From assembly GCF_000210075.1 (NCBI RefSeq), contig NC_021017.1:5061229-5100786 (forward strand): a stretch of 39,558 nt of DNA, given 5' to 3'. Shown here in pieces: positions 24,478-33,019 of the stretch (positions are counted from its first letter, which is position 1; the number at the start of each line of letters is the position of its first letter). The translations under genes and the position numbers were made by a program. The notes under the pieces are model-generated. The model was not told the DNA's origin, ran no database searches, and saw nothing but the letters and a program-made list of their open reading frames with translations. This DNA is from Bacteroides xylanisolvens XB1A. GTDB taxonomy: Bacteria > Bacteroidota > Bacteroidia > Bacteroidales > Bacteroidaceae.

Positions 24478-25446
24478 ATGATTAACAAAATTATATGGAT
24501 TATTGGGATTGTATGGATTGGGAATATTCAAAATGGAGTGCAAGCGCAACGACGTAACTTTATCCATCCCGGAATCACCTATACCCAAGGTGATTTAGAC
24601 CGGATGAAAGCTATGGTCAAGGCGAAACATGAGCCTTATTATTCTACTTTTCTGAAATTAAAGGAATCTCCCTATTCTTCACTCAATACGCAAGTTATCA
24701 ATCGGGGAAAACAAATCAGAGAAGGACGTTTTAATGCTACTATCGGAGTAGATGGCAGGCGGGCACATGACTTAGCATTGCTTTGGCATCTGACGGGCGA
24801 TGAGGCTTATGCCCGTAAAGCGGTCGAATATCTGAATGCTAATTCTTATTATACCAATACAAGTAGTCGTGGAACAGGACCATTAGATAACGGAAAGATT
24901 TACCTTTTAATTGATGCCGCCGAATTAATGCGTGATTATTCCGGTTGGAAAGTAGAAGACCAGCAACGTTTTAAAAATATGTTGGTCTATCCTGGATATA
25001 GCAATACGGAAGATTTCTCTTCCAAATATGCAAATTACTGGGATGATTCAAAGAACGGAGTTACATTCTATTGGAATATTTTTAATTTCGATGCCGCAAG
25101 GTTTGGTAATCAAGGACTTTTCGCTGCTCGTGGAATGATGGCAATGGGGATTTACTTAGATAACGAAGTAATGTATGACCGTGCTTACCGTTATTTATTG
25201 GGAATGAAGCATCGACCGGATGATTTACCTTATCCTTCAGGACCGACGGTCACTAGCAAAGAACCGATTAAGAAATCACCAACCATGCTTGATTATAAAT
25301 TGGAAGGAAGAGAAAACAAGATTTCAGATTATGGATACGATGAACAGCTACAGTATTATATCTATCCAAACGGTCAATGTCAGGAGTCGAGTCGCGACCA
25401 GGGACATGTATTGGCAGGTATCCACCAGGGAAAACGCACGAGTTAA
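24478..25446 (+). pseudogene. Alginate-lyase-like gene truncated by an IS element
   Basis: Residues 1-316 are native and 317-322 (QGKRTS) come from the IS terminal repeat. The protein has a signal peptide (IWIIGIVWIGNIQNGVQAQ) and an alginate-lyase-like alpha barrel: LALLWHLTGDEAYARKAV, DAAELMRDY, TFYWNIFNFD and QESSRDQGHVLAGI. All have clear counterparts in the intact protein at 34602 (MALLWKLTGDDAYAEASV, NAGEIMRDYY, NQESGRDQGHAMM). By comparison with that 464-residue paralogue, roughly 150 C-terminal residues are missing, and no continuation is found after the IS. A truncated product lacking the last part of the fold is probably inactive. Confidence 0.85.
25426..25443 (+). repeat. Left terminal inverted repeat of the ISAs1-family element
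   Basis: CAGGGAAAACGCACGAGT, identical in inverse orientation to 26990-27007. It interrupts the lyase reading frame after His316. Confidence 0.95.
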
Positions 25447-26735
25447 AACGCTTTAATAAAGTTGTTTATCAAATTAGCTAGATACTCATCACTCCATCCA
25501 GCCTTCTTCCTTTTCCTATTGACAGAAGTCTTCTTGTCTTCATCCTGATAATTCTTCAAAATGGTCAATGCCATTTTAGTTAAAGTGGAAAAGTTTTGTG
25601 CCGAATTCATCATTTTTCTTCCATCATCTTCATTAAATGTAACATCCAACTGCCAATGCAATCCATTTTCTACCGCCCAATGCTTTCTCTTATATTTAAG
25701 AATAAGCTCTGGATTGTTCACTAATGAAGAGATGAAACAATGTTTCTCATTCTGTATTTCCCCTGTGGCTATATTTATTTTCTCGGTCTTTATTATTCCA
25801 TAAGTCCTAAGATTCTTCCAATCGCGATAACAGAACCCTAATCTACTGGGTTCAGAGCAGGATATGCAGGTCCTTGTCACCATAAATCCATGACCTTCTG
25901 TGGTTTCTTCAGCTCTTTTGATAAAATCATTTTCTCTTCCGGAAATTAGCAAGTACTCCGCATCGTTTTCGATATTTTCCCTTAGTTTTAAATGATTATC
26001 TTTCACCTCTAAAAGATAATCGGCTTGTTTCTCTGTTATTTTTTCTACAATCTTCTTTTGGGTGCCAAGTGCATCGATGGTAACTACATCTCCTTGTCGT
26101 ATATCAATGTCGTCCAGTAATTTGGGTATTGCTACTATTTCATTCTCTTTTATTGAGACCCGTTCCTGCCCTAATGACAGACTCATATCAGAAAGAAAGG
26201 CACTGACAATATGAAGTTTGGCTGATGCTGCCTGCTCCTTTGTTATTTTACCCGCCGACTCTTGTACCAGTTTATCAGCATTGATGGCACCACAGATCGT
26301 TTTCCCGTCAATAGCTATATGTCTATTCGTATAAAGATCATTACCCTCACCTATTTGAACTTTCGACCAGTCGCAATCTTCTATGGACGGTGAATCACCT
26401 CTCATATTACAGGCCCATTCTCTGTAACAACTCTCTAATCTTTCTGTTTTTATGATACAAAAAAATCGGCGTAATGTATCATGTGAGGGGGTAGTTTCTA
26501 AATCCGGTATGAATCTCCTAAGAAAATCTTTCTTATAACGGGCGAAGTCTGCTATATCATTCCAACTCTGACAATCACAAAAAACACCCGATAAAGTGAC
26601 AAGCATTATCAATTTGCCCGAATAAGTGACTTTATTCTTTTCACGTGGGTCTATTGTATCAATAGCTTCAGACATACTAGCCATATGACGTGCCAATTCG
26701 TCATTTATTAAAAAATCCTTTGCAATCTTATCCAT
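25443..26735 (-). CDS. ISAs1-family DDE transposase
   Basis: A 430-residue transposase of the ISAs1 (H-repeat-associated) type. The catalytic DDE residues are readable as D143 (HIAIDGKTICGA), D221 (VVTIDALGTQKKI) and E356 (KHWAVENGLHWQLDVTFNED). The N-terminal domain has DFARYKKDFLRRFIP and TTPSHDTLRRFF, typical of the family. The length is near that of full family members and no stop codon or frameshift is present, so the copy looks intact and potentially active. It moves the element that disrupted the lyase gene. Confidence 0.95.
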   Translation of the reverse strand: MDKIAKDFLINDELARHMASMSEAIDTIDPREKNKVTYSGKLIMLVTLSGVFCDCQSWNDIADFARYKKDFLRRFIPDLETTPSHDTLRRFFCIIKTERLESCYREWACNMRGDSPSIEDCDWSKVQIGEGNDLYTNRHIAIDGKTICGAINADKLVQESAGKITKEQAASAKLHIVSAFLSDMSLSLGQERVSIKENEIVAIPKLLDDIDIRQGDVVTIDALGTQKKIVEKITEKQADYLLEVKDNHLKLRENIENDAEYLLISGRENDFIKRAEETTEGHGFMVTRTCISCSEPSRLGFCYRDWKNLRTYGIIKTEKINIATGEIQNEKHCFISSLVNNPELILKYKRKHWAVENGLHWQLDVTFNEDDGRKMMNSAQNFSTLTKMALTILKNYQDEDKKTSVNRKRKKAGWSDEYLANLINNFIKAF

Positions 26736-26989
26736 TACTGTTTATTATTTAGACGTGAAGATAATGAAATACCAGAATGAATACAATATAAATAATCAAT
26801 ATATCAATTGAAGAAGCCCGAAGATTAAAAAGGATGAAAGCAATAGGTGGCATGACCATGTAAAGTTGTGACACGTCTATATGAGGAAAAGTAACTAGGA
26901 AGACTTTATTTATTATTAGATATACAAGAGTATTGCCATTAAATAAGTTTTGAGAAGAGAAGGGAACTATTGATTATTAAACAATTAGC

Positions 26990-27007
26990 ACTCGTGCGTT
27001 TTCCCTG
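26990..27007 (-). repeat. Right terminal inverted repeat of the ISAs1-family element
   Basis: This is the inverse complement of the left repeat over all 18 bases. Sequence beyond it does not continue the lyase frame. Confidence 0.95.
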
Positions 27008-27355
27008 CTTAATCAAACGTAACTTTGCAATAAGTGCAAAGCAAGTTTATCTTTAATGAAACGGAACTTATCTATTAATGTCCGTACTTCATTAATAGCT
27101 TTGATGTGACAATGAAACGATCAAATAATAAAATTGAAGAGGGGAAGAGGATGGGAGCAAACGAGCGTAAGTGGAGCAAAGATACGTTGACTTGAGTGAT
27201 TTGAGTCTCATTTTATAAAGTGATACTCTCTTTTTTGTAAACGTAATATATTGATAATTAGAATTATATCTTTAAATGAGTCTACCTAGATTCATTGAGA
27301 TTGATCTGCTTTATTTTCTGGCTGTTATATCCCAAATCACCTCTATATTTGCATC
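27008..27355 (+). promoter_or_regulatory. Regulatory region of the sigma factor gene
   Basis: There is no gene in this stretch. TATATTTG at 27344-27351 is an exact -7 box, which puts the transcription start near 27358. Upstream lie an imperfect palindrome AATGAgTCTA-CC-TAGAtTCATT (27275-27296), the inverted repeat CTATTAATG-N9-CATTAATAG (27072-27098), and two motifs shared with the region before the broken lyase gene: AACTTTGCAATA (27021-27032) and AACTTATCTATTAAT (27065-27079). A second -7-like TAACTTTG occurs at 27020-27027. Confidence 0.5.
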
Positions 27356-27382
27356 GTGATCAAAACCGAAAAAGATAGTATT

Positions 27383-27898
27383 ATGGAGACAATAGCTAAC
27401 ACTTCCGACAACATTATCACCCGTTCTTATGAAGAATATTATCAGGTGATTCTTACCTATATTACTTATCGTATCACTCATCGCTACGAAGCGGAGGATC
27501 TAACCCAGGATGTATTTGTACGTCTGCTGGACTACAAGCAAATGCTCCGTCCGGACACAGTGAAATATTTCTTGTTCACCATTGCCCGCAATATTGTAAT
27601 CGACTATATCCGTCGTTATTATAAGAAACAGGAGATAGACAGCTACATCTATGATACTATGTCCACTTCTACCAATGAAACCGAAGAAAAAATTATCGGT
27701 GATGATTTAATGACAATGGAACGGACCCGCTTGGCTGCTATGCCCGAACAACGTCGGTTAATTTATACATTGAACCGCTTCGAAAATAAAACGTCTCCGG
27801 AAATCGCAAATGAACTGAATTTAAGTTGCAGGACGGTGGAAAACCATCTGTTTCTGGGACGTCGTGAAATGCGCGAGTTTTTCCGGAATTGTATATAA
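27383..27898 (+). CDS. ECF-type RNA polymerase sigma factor
   Basis: 171 residues from ATG 27383. An upstream GTG (27356) would coincide with the predicted transcription start and is rejected. Region 2 includes EEYYQVILTYITYRITHRYEAEDLTQDVFVRLL and the -10-recognition helix FLFTIARNIVIDYIRRYY. Region 4 is RRLIYTLNRFENKTSPEIANELNLS with CRTVENHLFLGRREMREFF as recognition helix. It directs RNA polymerase to specific promoters, most likely that of the SusCD operon starting 132 nt downstream. In Bacteroides such genes are usually followed by a FecR-like anti-sigma gene; none is present here or elsewhere in the window, so how activity is controlled is unclear. Confidence 0.92.
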   Translation: METIANTSDNIITRSYEEYYQVILTYITYRITHRYEAEDLTQDVFVRLLDYKQMLRPDTVKYFLFTIARNIVIDYIRRYYKKQEIDSYIYDTMSTSTNETEEKIIGDDLMTMERTRLAAMPEQRRLIYTLNRFENKTSPEIANELNLSCRTVENHLFLGRREMREFFRNCI

Positions 27899-28030
27899 TC
27901 TTATTCATTAATAAATAACCCTTTGTGCTTATGGAAAAGGAGTCAGAATTTACAAAGAGGTATTTGTATGCCTCGCCTTATTTTAGAGAACAAAAATTTA
28001 ATACTATTTTTAAACCTCAAATTTAATTGT

Positions 28031-31000
28031 ATGAATAATATCTTAAAAAGCTCATCAAAGAAAGTAGTATTTCCGTTGATGATGGCTTCCGCCTTATGGA
28101 CAGGTATTCCTCAGACAGTATGTGCGGATACGTTGGAAGTACAGGCTGTCATGCAGGCTGTCACGGTGAAAGGAACGGTAGTGGATGCAAACGGCGAACC
28201 GGTAATCGGGGCAAGCGTGCTGATGAAAGGCACAACGAACGGTACGATTACTGATATTGACGGTAACTTTACGCTGTCTAATGTGAATCCGGGCATATTG
28301 GTCGTGTCCTACATCGGATATAAGACGCAAGAGATTCAGGTGAAAGGTGGTGCTCCGGTAAAGATTGTACTGAAAGAAGACTCGGAAGTGCTTGAAGAAG
28401 TGGTGGTTGTCGGATATGGTACGCAGAAGAAATCATCATTGACAGGTGCCGTGACAGTAGTAGACGAAAAAATCTTCAAGGAAAAAGGAGGTTTATCCAG
28501 TCCGTTGCAGGCTTTGCAGGGACAGGTACCGGGTGTTATGATTACTCGCGGTTCTTCCGCACCAGGTGACGAAAGTTGGGGACTGAATCTTCGCGGGTCG
28601 GTGTCGGTGAATTCGACGGAACCATTGATTATCATTGACGGGGTGGCTTATGAAAGTGTGAACGAACTTCGCCTGTTGAATCCTAATGATATCGCTTCTA
28701 TCAATTTCTTGAAAGACGGTGCTGCTGCTATCTACGGTTCGCGTGCCGCTGGCGGTGTAGTGCTGATTACGACCAAGAAAGGGGCGGAAGGCAGAGTGAA
28801 GGTAGAGTATAGCGGCAGCACTACGCTGAAGACGCTCGGTCTGATGCAGGAAGCCATGAGCCTGGACCAGTGGGCTGACGGAGTGATGTCGGCTATTGAG
28901 AACGATGACCAGGCGTCACATAGCTTTTACAGTTATGCTAAGTTGGCTAAGAAATATAAAGGTTCATTTATTGATTTGAGCAAGAGCCCGAATCCTTTCG
29001 GTTCGGCAGCTTTCACTGATGTGTCCGATTTTGTGTTTGCCGATGATGTGGATTGGCTGGGCACATTGTTTGGTAATACGTGGAGCACTGAACATAGCTT
29101 GAGCGTGTCGGGCGGAACGGACAAGTCATCCTACCGCGTCTCTTTGAGCTATTTGTATGACGGTTCGACGTTGCAGTATGGTGAGAATAACAACAAACGT
29201 TATAACTTCCGCATGAACAATACATATAAGTTTACGAAAGACTTGAAACTGGAATCCTCCGTATCCTACAACCGTCAGGAGCAGGTAGCACCCACGCAGA
29301 TTGGTTCGGTGCTAACCAGCACACTGCCCATGCCGGGGCTTCCTTTCGAAGGACTGGAAGGCAAACCTTACGCATGGGGTACTTGGGGGTCGCCCGCTGC
29401 CAAAGCAGAACTGGGTGGTGATAACAAACTCTCCGTATCAGCCATCTCTTTGAGCGAGACACTGAATTATACGATAACGGATTGGTTGACGGCGAATGTC
29501 AATGTAGGCTACAACACCAGCACGGCAGCTCGCAATACTACCACCAAATCTATCGATTTCTACAATTACATGGGCGACAAACGCGTGTTGGTAGAACCCA
29601 CGCAAGCCAACTCTTCATACAAGCAGACCAGTTCACGCACAGACTTCTATTCAATGTCGGGTTATTTGGCTGCTAACAAGACTTTCCAAAAGCATAAGTT
29701 GGGGCTGACCTTGGGTGCACAGTATGAATTTAAGGAATACACATACTTCGGCGTCAGCGTGAAAGATGCACAGGATGGACTGGAAATTGTCAACGGTTCG
29801 GGTGAAGTTACCCTCTCCGGTGATGAAGACAAGTACCAATATGCCAACCTTTCTTATTTCGGACGTTTCAATTACGATTATGATGGGCGTTATTTGTTGG
29901 AAATGAACGGGCGCTACGATGGCTCTTCCAAGTTTATGCCCGAGAACCGTTGGAATTTCTTCTACGGAGTGTCTTTGGGATGGCGTATCAAACAGGAGGC
30001 TTTCATGGCGGATGTCGACTGGCTGCACGACTTGAAGCTTCGCGTTTCGTATGCGGAAGTCGGCAACCAAAGCGGCATTGGCAATTACGACGGTGTGCAA
30101 CTGTATAAACTGAAATCGGCCGGCAGCGACGGTGCTTATATAGGTTCGGATAAACTTTCGTATATTAAGACCAGTGGCACGATGGCTTCTACCACCCGTA
30201 CGTGGGAGCGTATCAAAAACTATAATGTCGGAATTGACTTCGCCTTTCTCAATGGTAGCTTGACCGGTACGGTAGAGGCTTTCATGAAAAAGAATGATAA
30301 TATGTTGGTGAACATCACTTATCCGGGCATTCTTGGAGACAATGCTCCTAAAGCCAACGAAGGTAAGTTTAAAGACTGGGGATATGAAGGACAAATCAAT
30401 TATAACGGAAAGGTGAATGATTTTACTTACCACGTTGGCGGAACCTTCACTTTTGCCCGCAATGAACTGACGGACTTCGGAGGTGTTACGGTGCTTTCAT
30501 CCGGTTATAAGTCGACGATGCAGGGCTATCCCTTGAAGTCTATCTTCGGTTTACGTTATGCCGGAAAGATTCAGAATGAAGAGCAGTTGAAGGTATATCT
30601 TGCCAAGTATTATGACAATAACGGCATCGGCATTCCTTCCAACCTGCGCGTGGGAGATAATATGTATTGTGATGAAAACCATGATGGAAAACTGGATGAG
30701 AAGGATTATATCTTTCTGGGTAGCGACTCTCCTGAAATATCCTACTCATTCAATTTCGGGGCAGGTTGGAAAGGTCTGGACTTGAGTGTCGTATTCCAGG
30801 GGGCGGCAAACCGTTTTGTATATCGTCCGATAGATAATATGACGGTTCCTTTCCGAGGCTATTATACGAACACAAGTACCGCCTCTATCGGAAACACGTG
30901 GACGCCGGATAACCGGGATGCTTATTATGCTCCTTATACGAGTGATGGTAATATAAATAATTACAACTATCAGGCTTCGTCTTTGACCTCGCAAGACGGA

Positions 31001-31255
31001 CGTTATCTCCGGTTGAAGAACATAACCATCGGTTACAATTTGCCGGCTTCTTGGCTAAAAAAGACAAAAGTCTTAAGTGGAGCCCGTATTTATGTGACTG
31101 GTACCGACTTATGGGAAACTACCCGTATCAAGGACGGATGGGACCCGGAAGCAGAAGCCGGAAAAATGGATGGCGGAAAATATAAGGAAATATCGGGCGT
31201 AAAACGTTATCCGTTTACACGTAATTTTACATTTGGTGCTAACTTAACCTTTTAA
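28031..31255 (+). CDS. SusC-like TonB-dependent outer membrane transporter
   Basis: 1074 residues from ATG 28031; the frame is open from 27923 but the preceding residues are not signal-peptide-like. Signal peptide, then a carboxypeptidase-regulatory-like domain (about 45-120: VKGTVVDANGEPVIGASVLM ... VSYIGYKTQEI), the SusC signature EEVVVVGYGTQKKSSLTGAV (TonB-box region), the plug domain (PLQALQGQVPGVMITRGSSA; LIIIDGV; GAAAIYGSRAAGGVVLITTKK) and a long 22-strand barrel ending in FTFGANLTF. It imports oligosaccharides across the outer membrane using TonB. There is no N-terminal STN domain, so it is not the type that signals to an anti-sigma factor. SusD follows after 14 nt. Confidence 0.96.
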   Translation: MNNILKSSSKKVVFPLMMASALWTGIPQTVCADTLEVQAVMQAVTVKGTVVDANGEPVIGASVLMKGTTNGTITDIDGNFTLSNVNPGILVVSYIGYKTQEIQVKGGAPVKIVLKEDSEVLEEVVVVGYGTQKKSSLTGAVTVVDEKIFKEKGGLSSPLQALQGQVPGVMITRGSSAPGDESWGLNLRGSVSVNSTEPLIIIDGVAYESVNELRLLNPNDIASINFLKDGAAAIYGSRAAGGVVLITTKKGAEGRVKVEYSGSTTLKTLGLMQEAMSLDQWADGVMSAIENDDQASHSFYSYAKLAKKYKGSFIDLSKSPNPFGSAAFTDVSDFVFADDVDWLGTLFGNTWSTEHSLSVSGGTDKSSYRVSLSYLYDGSTLQYGENNNKRYNFRMNNTYKFTKDLKLESSVSYNRQEQVAPTQIGSVLTSTLPMPGLPFEGLEGKPYAWGTWGSPAAKAELGGDNKLSVSAISLSETLNYTITDWLTANVNVGYNTSTAARNTTTKSIDFYNYMGDKRVLVEPTQANSSYKQTSSRTDFYSMSGYLAANKTFQKHKLGLTLGAQYEFKEYTYFGVSVKDAQDGLEIVNGSGEVTLSGDEDKYQYANLSYFGRFNYDYDGRYLLEMNGRYDGSSKFMPENRWNFFYGVSLGWRIKQEAFMADVDWLHDLKLRVSYAEVGNQSGIGNYDGVQLYKLKSAGSDGAYIGSDKLSYIKTSGTMASTTRTWERIKNYNVGIDFAFLNGSLTGTVEAFMKKNDNMLVNITYPGILGDNAPKANEGKFKDWGYEGQINYNGKVNDFTYHVGGTFTFARNELTDFGGVTVLSSGYKSTMQGYPLKSIFGLRYAGKIQNEEQLKVYLAKYYDNNGIGIPSNLRVGDNMYCDENHDGKLDEKDYIFLGSDSPEISYSFNFGAGWKGLDLSVVFQGAANRFVYRPIDNMTVPFRGYYTNTSTASIGNTWTPDNRDAYYAPYTSDGNINNYNYQASSLTSQDGRYLRLKNITIGYNLPASWLKKTKVLSGARIYVTGTDLWETTRIKDGWDPEAEAGKMDGGKYKEISGVKRYPFTRNFTFGANLTF

Positions 31256-31269
31256 ATGAATAAACGAAT

Positions 31270-32997
31270 ATGAAACTGAAACAATATATAAAGCTTGTTT
31301 GCCTTGCGTCTTTTACAGTGACAGCAGCTTCCTGTCTGGATTTGGAACCTAAAGCCGATTTGGGCGATAACTTGGTATGGAACAAGGCTGATAATTTTCA
31401 ATTGTTTGCCAATCAGTTCTATGGCTGGCTGCCGGATTTCAGCTCGGCCATCTCAGATTCTCCTCATAGCGACTATCGTTCGGACTTGGTATGCGAATCG
31501 AAAAGAAATGTGTATAGTGACGGAACGAACACGATTCCTACCGGTGACGGAAATTATACGGGCAACTATAAACATATCTATTATACTAACTTGTTGTTGA
31601 AGAACGCGCAGAATTTCGGTGATGCGAAAGCCATTGCCGTTCCGGTGGCTGAGGCGAAATTCTTCCGGGCTTTCTCCTATTTCGAACTGGTACAACTTTA
31701 TGGGAATGTAATCCTGCTGACCGAACCGATTGACTTGGATTCCGAAAAACTTTCGGCTTCTCGCAACGACCGTAGTGTGGTGATAGATCAGGTTATCAAG
31801 GACTTGAAGGAAGCTGCCGAAGACTTACCTGAGACTGTATCGGAAGCAGGACGTCTGACAAAGTATGCTGCGTATGCTATGTTGTCGAGAGTGGCTTTAT
31901 TCGAGGGTACATGGCAGAAGTTCCATACAAACGGAAAGGACGCCACGACCAATACAGCCCGCAGTGAGGAGTTGCTGACCATTGCCAAGGATGCGGCAGA
32001 TAAGGTTATTTCATGTAAGAAATACAAATTGTTCTACAATGTTGCGTTAGGCAATGAAAGCTACCGTTATATGTTTACATTGGAAGATGGAGTGCAATGC
32101 AACCCTGCTAACCTTTCCAAGGCGGACAATACGGAATATATCCTGATGAAGCGTCATCGCAATGGTGACAAGACGGCGTGGAATCTGACACACGGTATGG
32201 TAGCGAATGCTTGCTATCTGACACACAAACTAGTGGACATGTATCTTTGTTCCGATGGGCTTCCGACGGCAATATCTTCTAAGTTCAAGGGTGACAAGGG
32301 GGTGACTGATGAGTTTTTGGAGCGCGACAACCGTATGGGAAACAATATGTTGTACCACGGACAGAAGTATTGGAATAATGACGGTGCTTGGCGCACCACT
32401 TGGACGGATGCCGATTTGGAGAAAACATTGGTTGCCAATGTGCGTTCGGGCAGTGGATACCAGAACCGCAAATGGGGAACGGAACGTGAAGTCGCTGATT
32501 ATTACGAATCTTACGATTTCCCTGTCATCCGCTATGCGGAAGTGTTGTTGAACTATGCGGAAGCTGTGTATGAGTTGAATGGTGAAATATCCGACTCAGA
32601 GTTGGATTATTCATTGAATCTGGTACGTTTGCGCGTGAATCCGAATATGCCTAAGTTGACTAACAAACTTATAGCCGACCATAGCCCGATGTCTATGCGT
32701 GAGGAGATTCGCCGTGAACGTACGGTGGAACTTATATTGGAAGGACACCGCATTGACGATCTGAAACGCTGGGCTACGGCAAAGGAAGAAATGCCGCAAG
32801 ACCAGTTGGGCGTAAAAGTGACCGGCACGTGGTTTGAAAATAATTGGTCGAATCAATCGCGCAGCTTGAATGCCGACGGTTATATTATTATGTATGAGGG
32901 ACGTGTGTGGAGCGATAAGCATTATCTCTATCCGCTTCCTTCAGACCAATTGCAGTTGAACCCGCAACTGGAACAGAACCCGGGATGGAAAAATTAA
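31270..32997 (+). CDS. SusD/RagB family surface glycan-binding lipoprotein
   Basis: 575 residues. Lipoprotein signal peptide with cysteine 22 (TAASCLDLEP). The N-terminal region has the SusD-N pattern (LDLEPKADLGDN ... FQLFANQFYGW), with TPR-like helices further on (EAKFFRAFSYFELVQLYGNVIL). The RagB/SusD C-terminal region includes YPVIRYAEVLLNYAEA-type sequence (FPVIRYAEVLLNYAEAVYE), IRRERTVELILEGHRIDDLKRW and YLYPLPSDQLQLNPQLEQNPGW. It caps SusC at the cell surface and binds the target glycan. It is encoded between SusC and the BIG2/DUF4979 protein, in the same operon (22 nt to the next start). Confidence 0.96.
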   Translation: MKLKQYIKLVCLASFTVTAASCLDLEPKADLGDNLVWNKADNFQLFANQFYGWLPDFSSAISDSPHSDYRSDLVCESKRNVYSDGTNTIPTGDGNYTGNYKHIYYTNLLLKNAQNFGDAKAIAVPVAEAKFFRAFSYFELVQLYGNVILLTEPIDLDSEKLSASRNDRSVVIDQVIKDLKEAAEDLPETVSEAGRLTKYAAYAMLSRVALFEGTWQKFHTNGKDATTNTARSEELLTIAKDAADKVISCKKYKLFYNVALGNESYRYMFTLEDGVQCNPANLSKADNTEYILMKRHRNGDKTAWNLTHGMVANACYLTHKLVDMYLCSDGLPTAISSKFKGDKGVTDEFLERDNRMGNNMLYHGQKYWNNDGAWRTTWTDADLEKTLVANVRSGSGYQNRKWGTEREVADYYESYDFPVIRYAEVLLNYAEAVYELNGEISDSELDYSLNLVRLRVNPNMPKLTNKLIADHSPMSMREEIRRERTVELILEGHRIDDLKRWATAKEEMPQDQLGVKVTGTWFENNWSNQSRSLNADGYIIMYEGRVWSDKHYLYPLPSDQLQLNPQLEQNPGWKN

Positions 32998-33019
32998 ACG
33001 ATTTATTAAGTAAGATAAA

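Larger units (their letters stand above)
25426..27007 (-). mobile_element. ISAs1-family insertion sequence (1582 bp)
   Basis: It is bounded by 18-bp perfect terminal inverted repeats CAGGGAAAACGCACGAGT (25426-25443 and, inverted, 26990-27007) and carries one transposase gene on the minus strand, whose stop codon touches the left repeat. About 254 bp between transposase start and right repeat are non-coding and should hold the transposase promoter. The flanks (AGGTATCCAC on the left, CTTAATCAAA on the right) show no target-site duplication, although the family usually makes one of about 8-10 bp. This suggests a deletion or recombination after insertion. Confidence 0.92.

Noticed and set aside
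27008..27060. Continuation of the broken lyase frame after the IS
   Set aside because: All three forward frames stop within a few codons to about 16 codons and do not match the C-terminus of the intact paralogue.
27356..27382. GTG start of the sigma factor
   Set aside because: It coincides with the predicted transcription start after the -7 box at 27344-27351.
27923..28030. 36-residue N-terminal extension of SusC
   Set aside because: No signal peptide character; the signal peptide begins at ATG 28031.
29651..30433. 260-residue ORF antisense to susC
   Set aside because: Shadow frame of the SusC barrel with no family resemblance.
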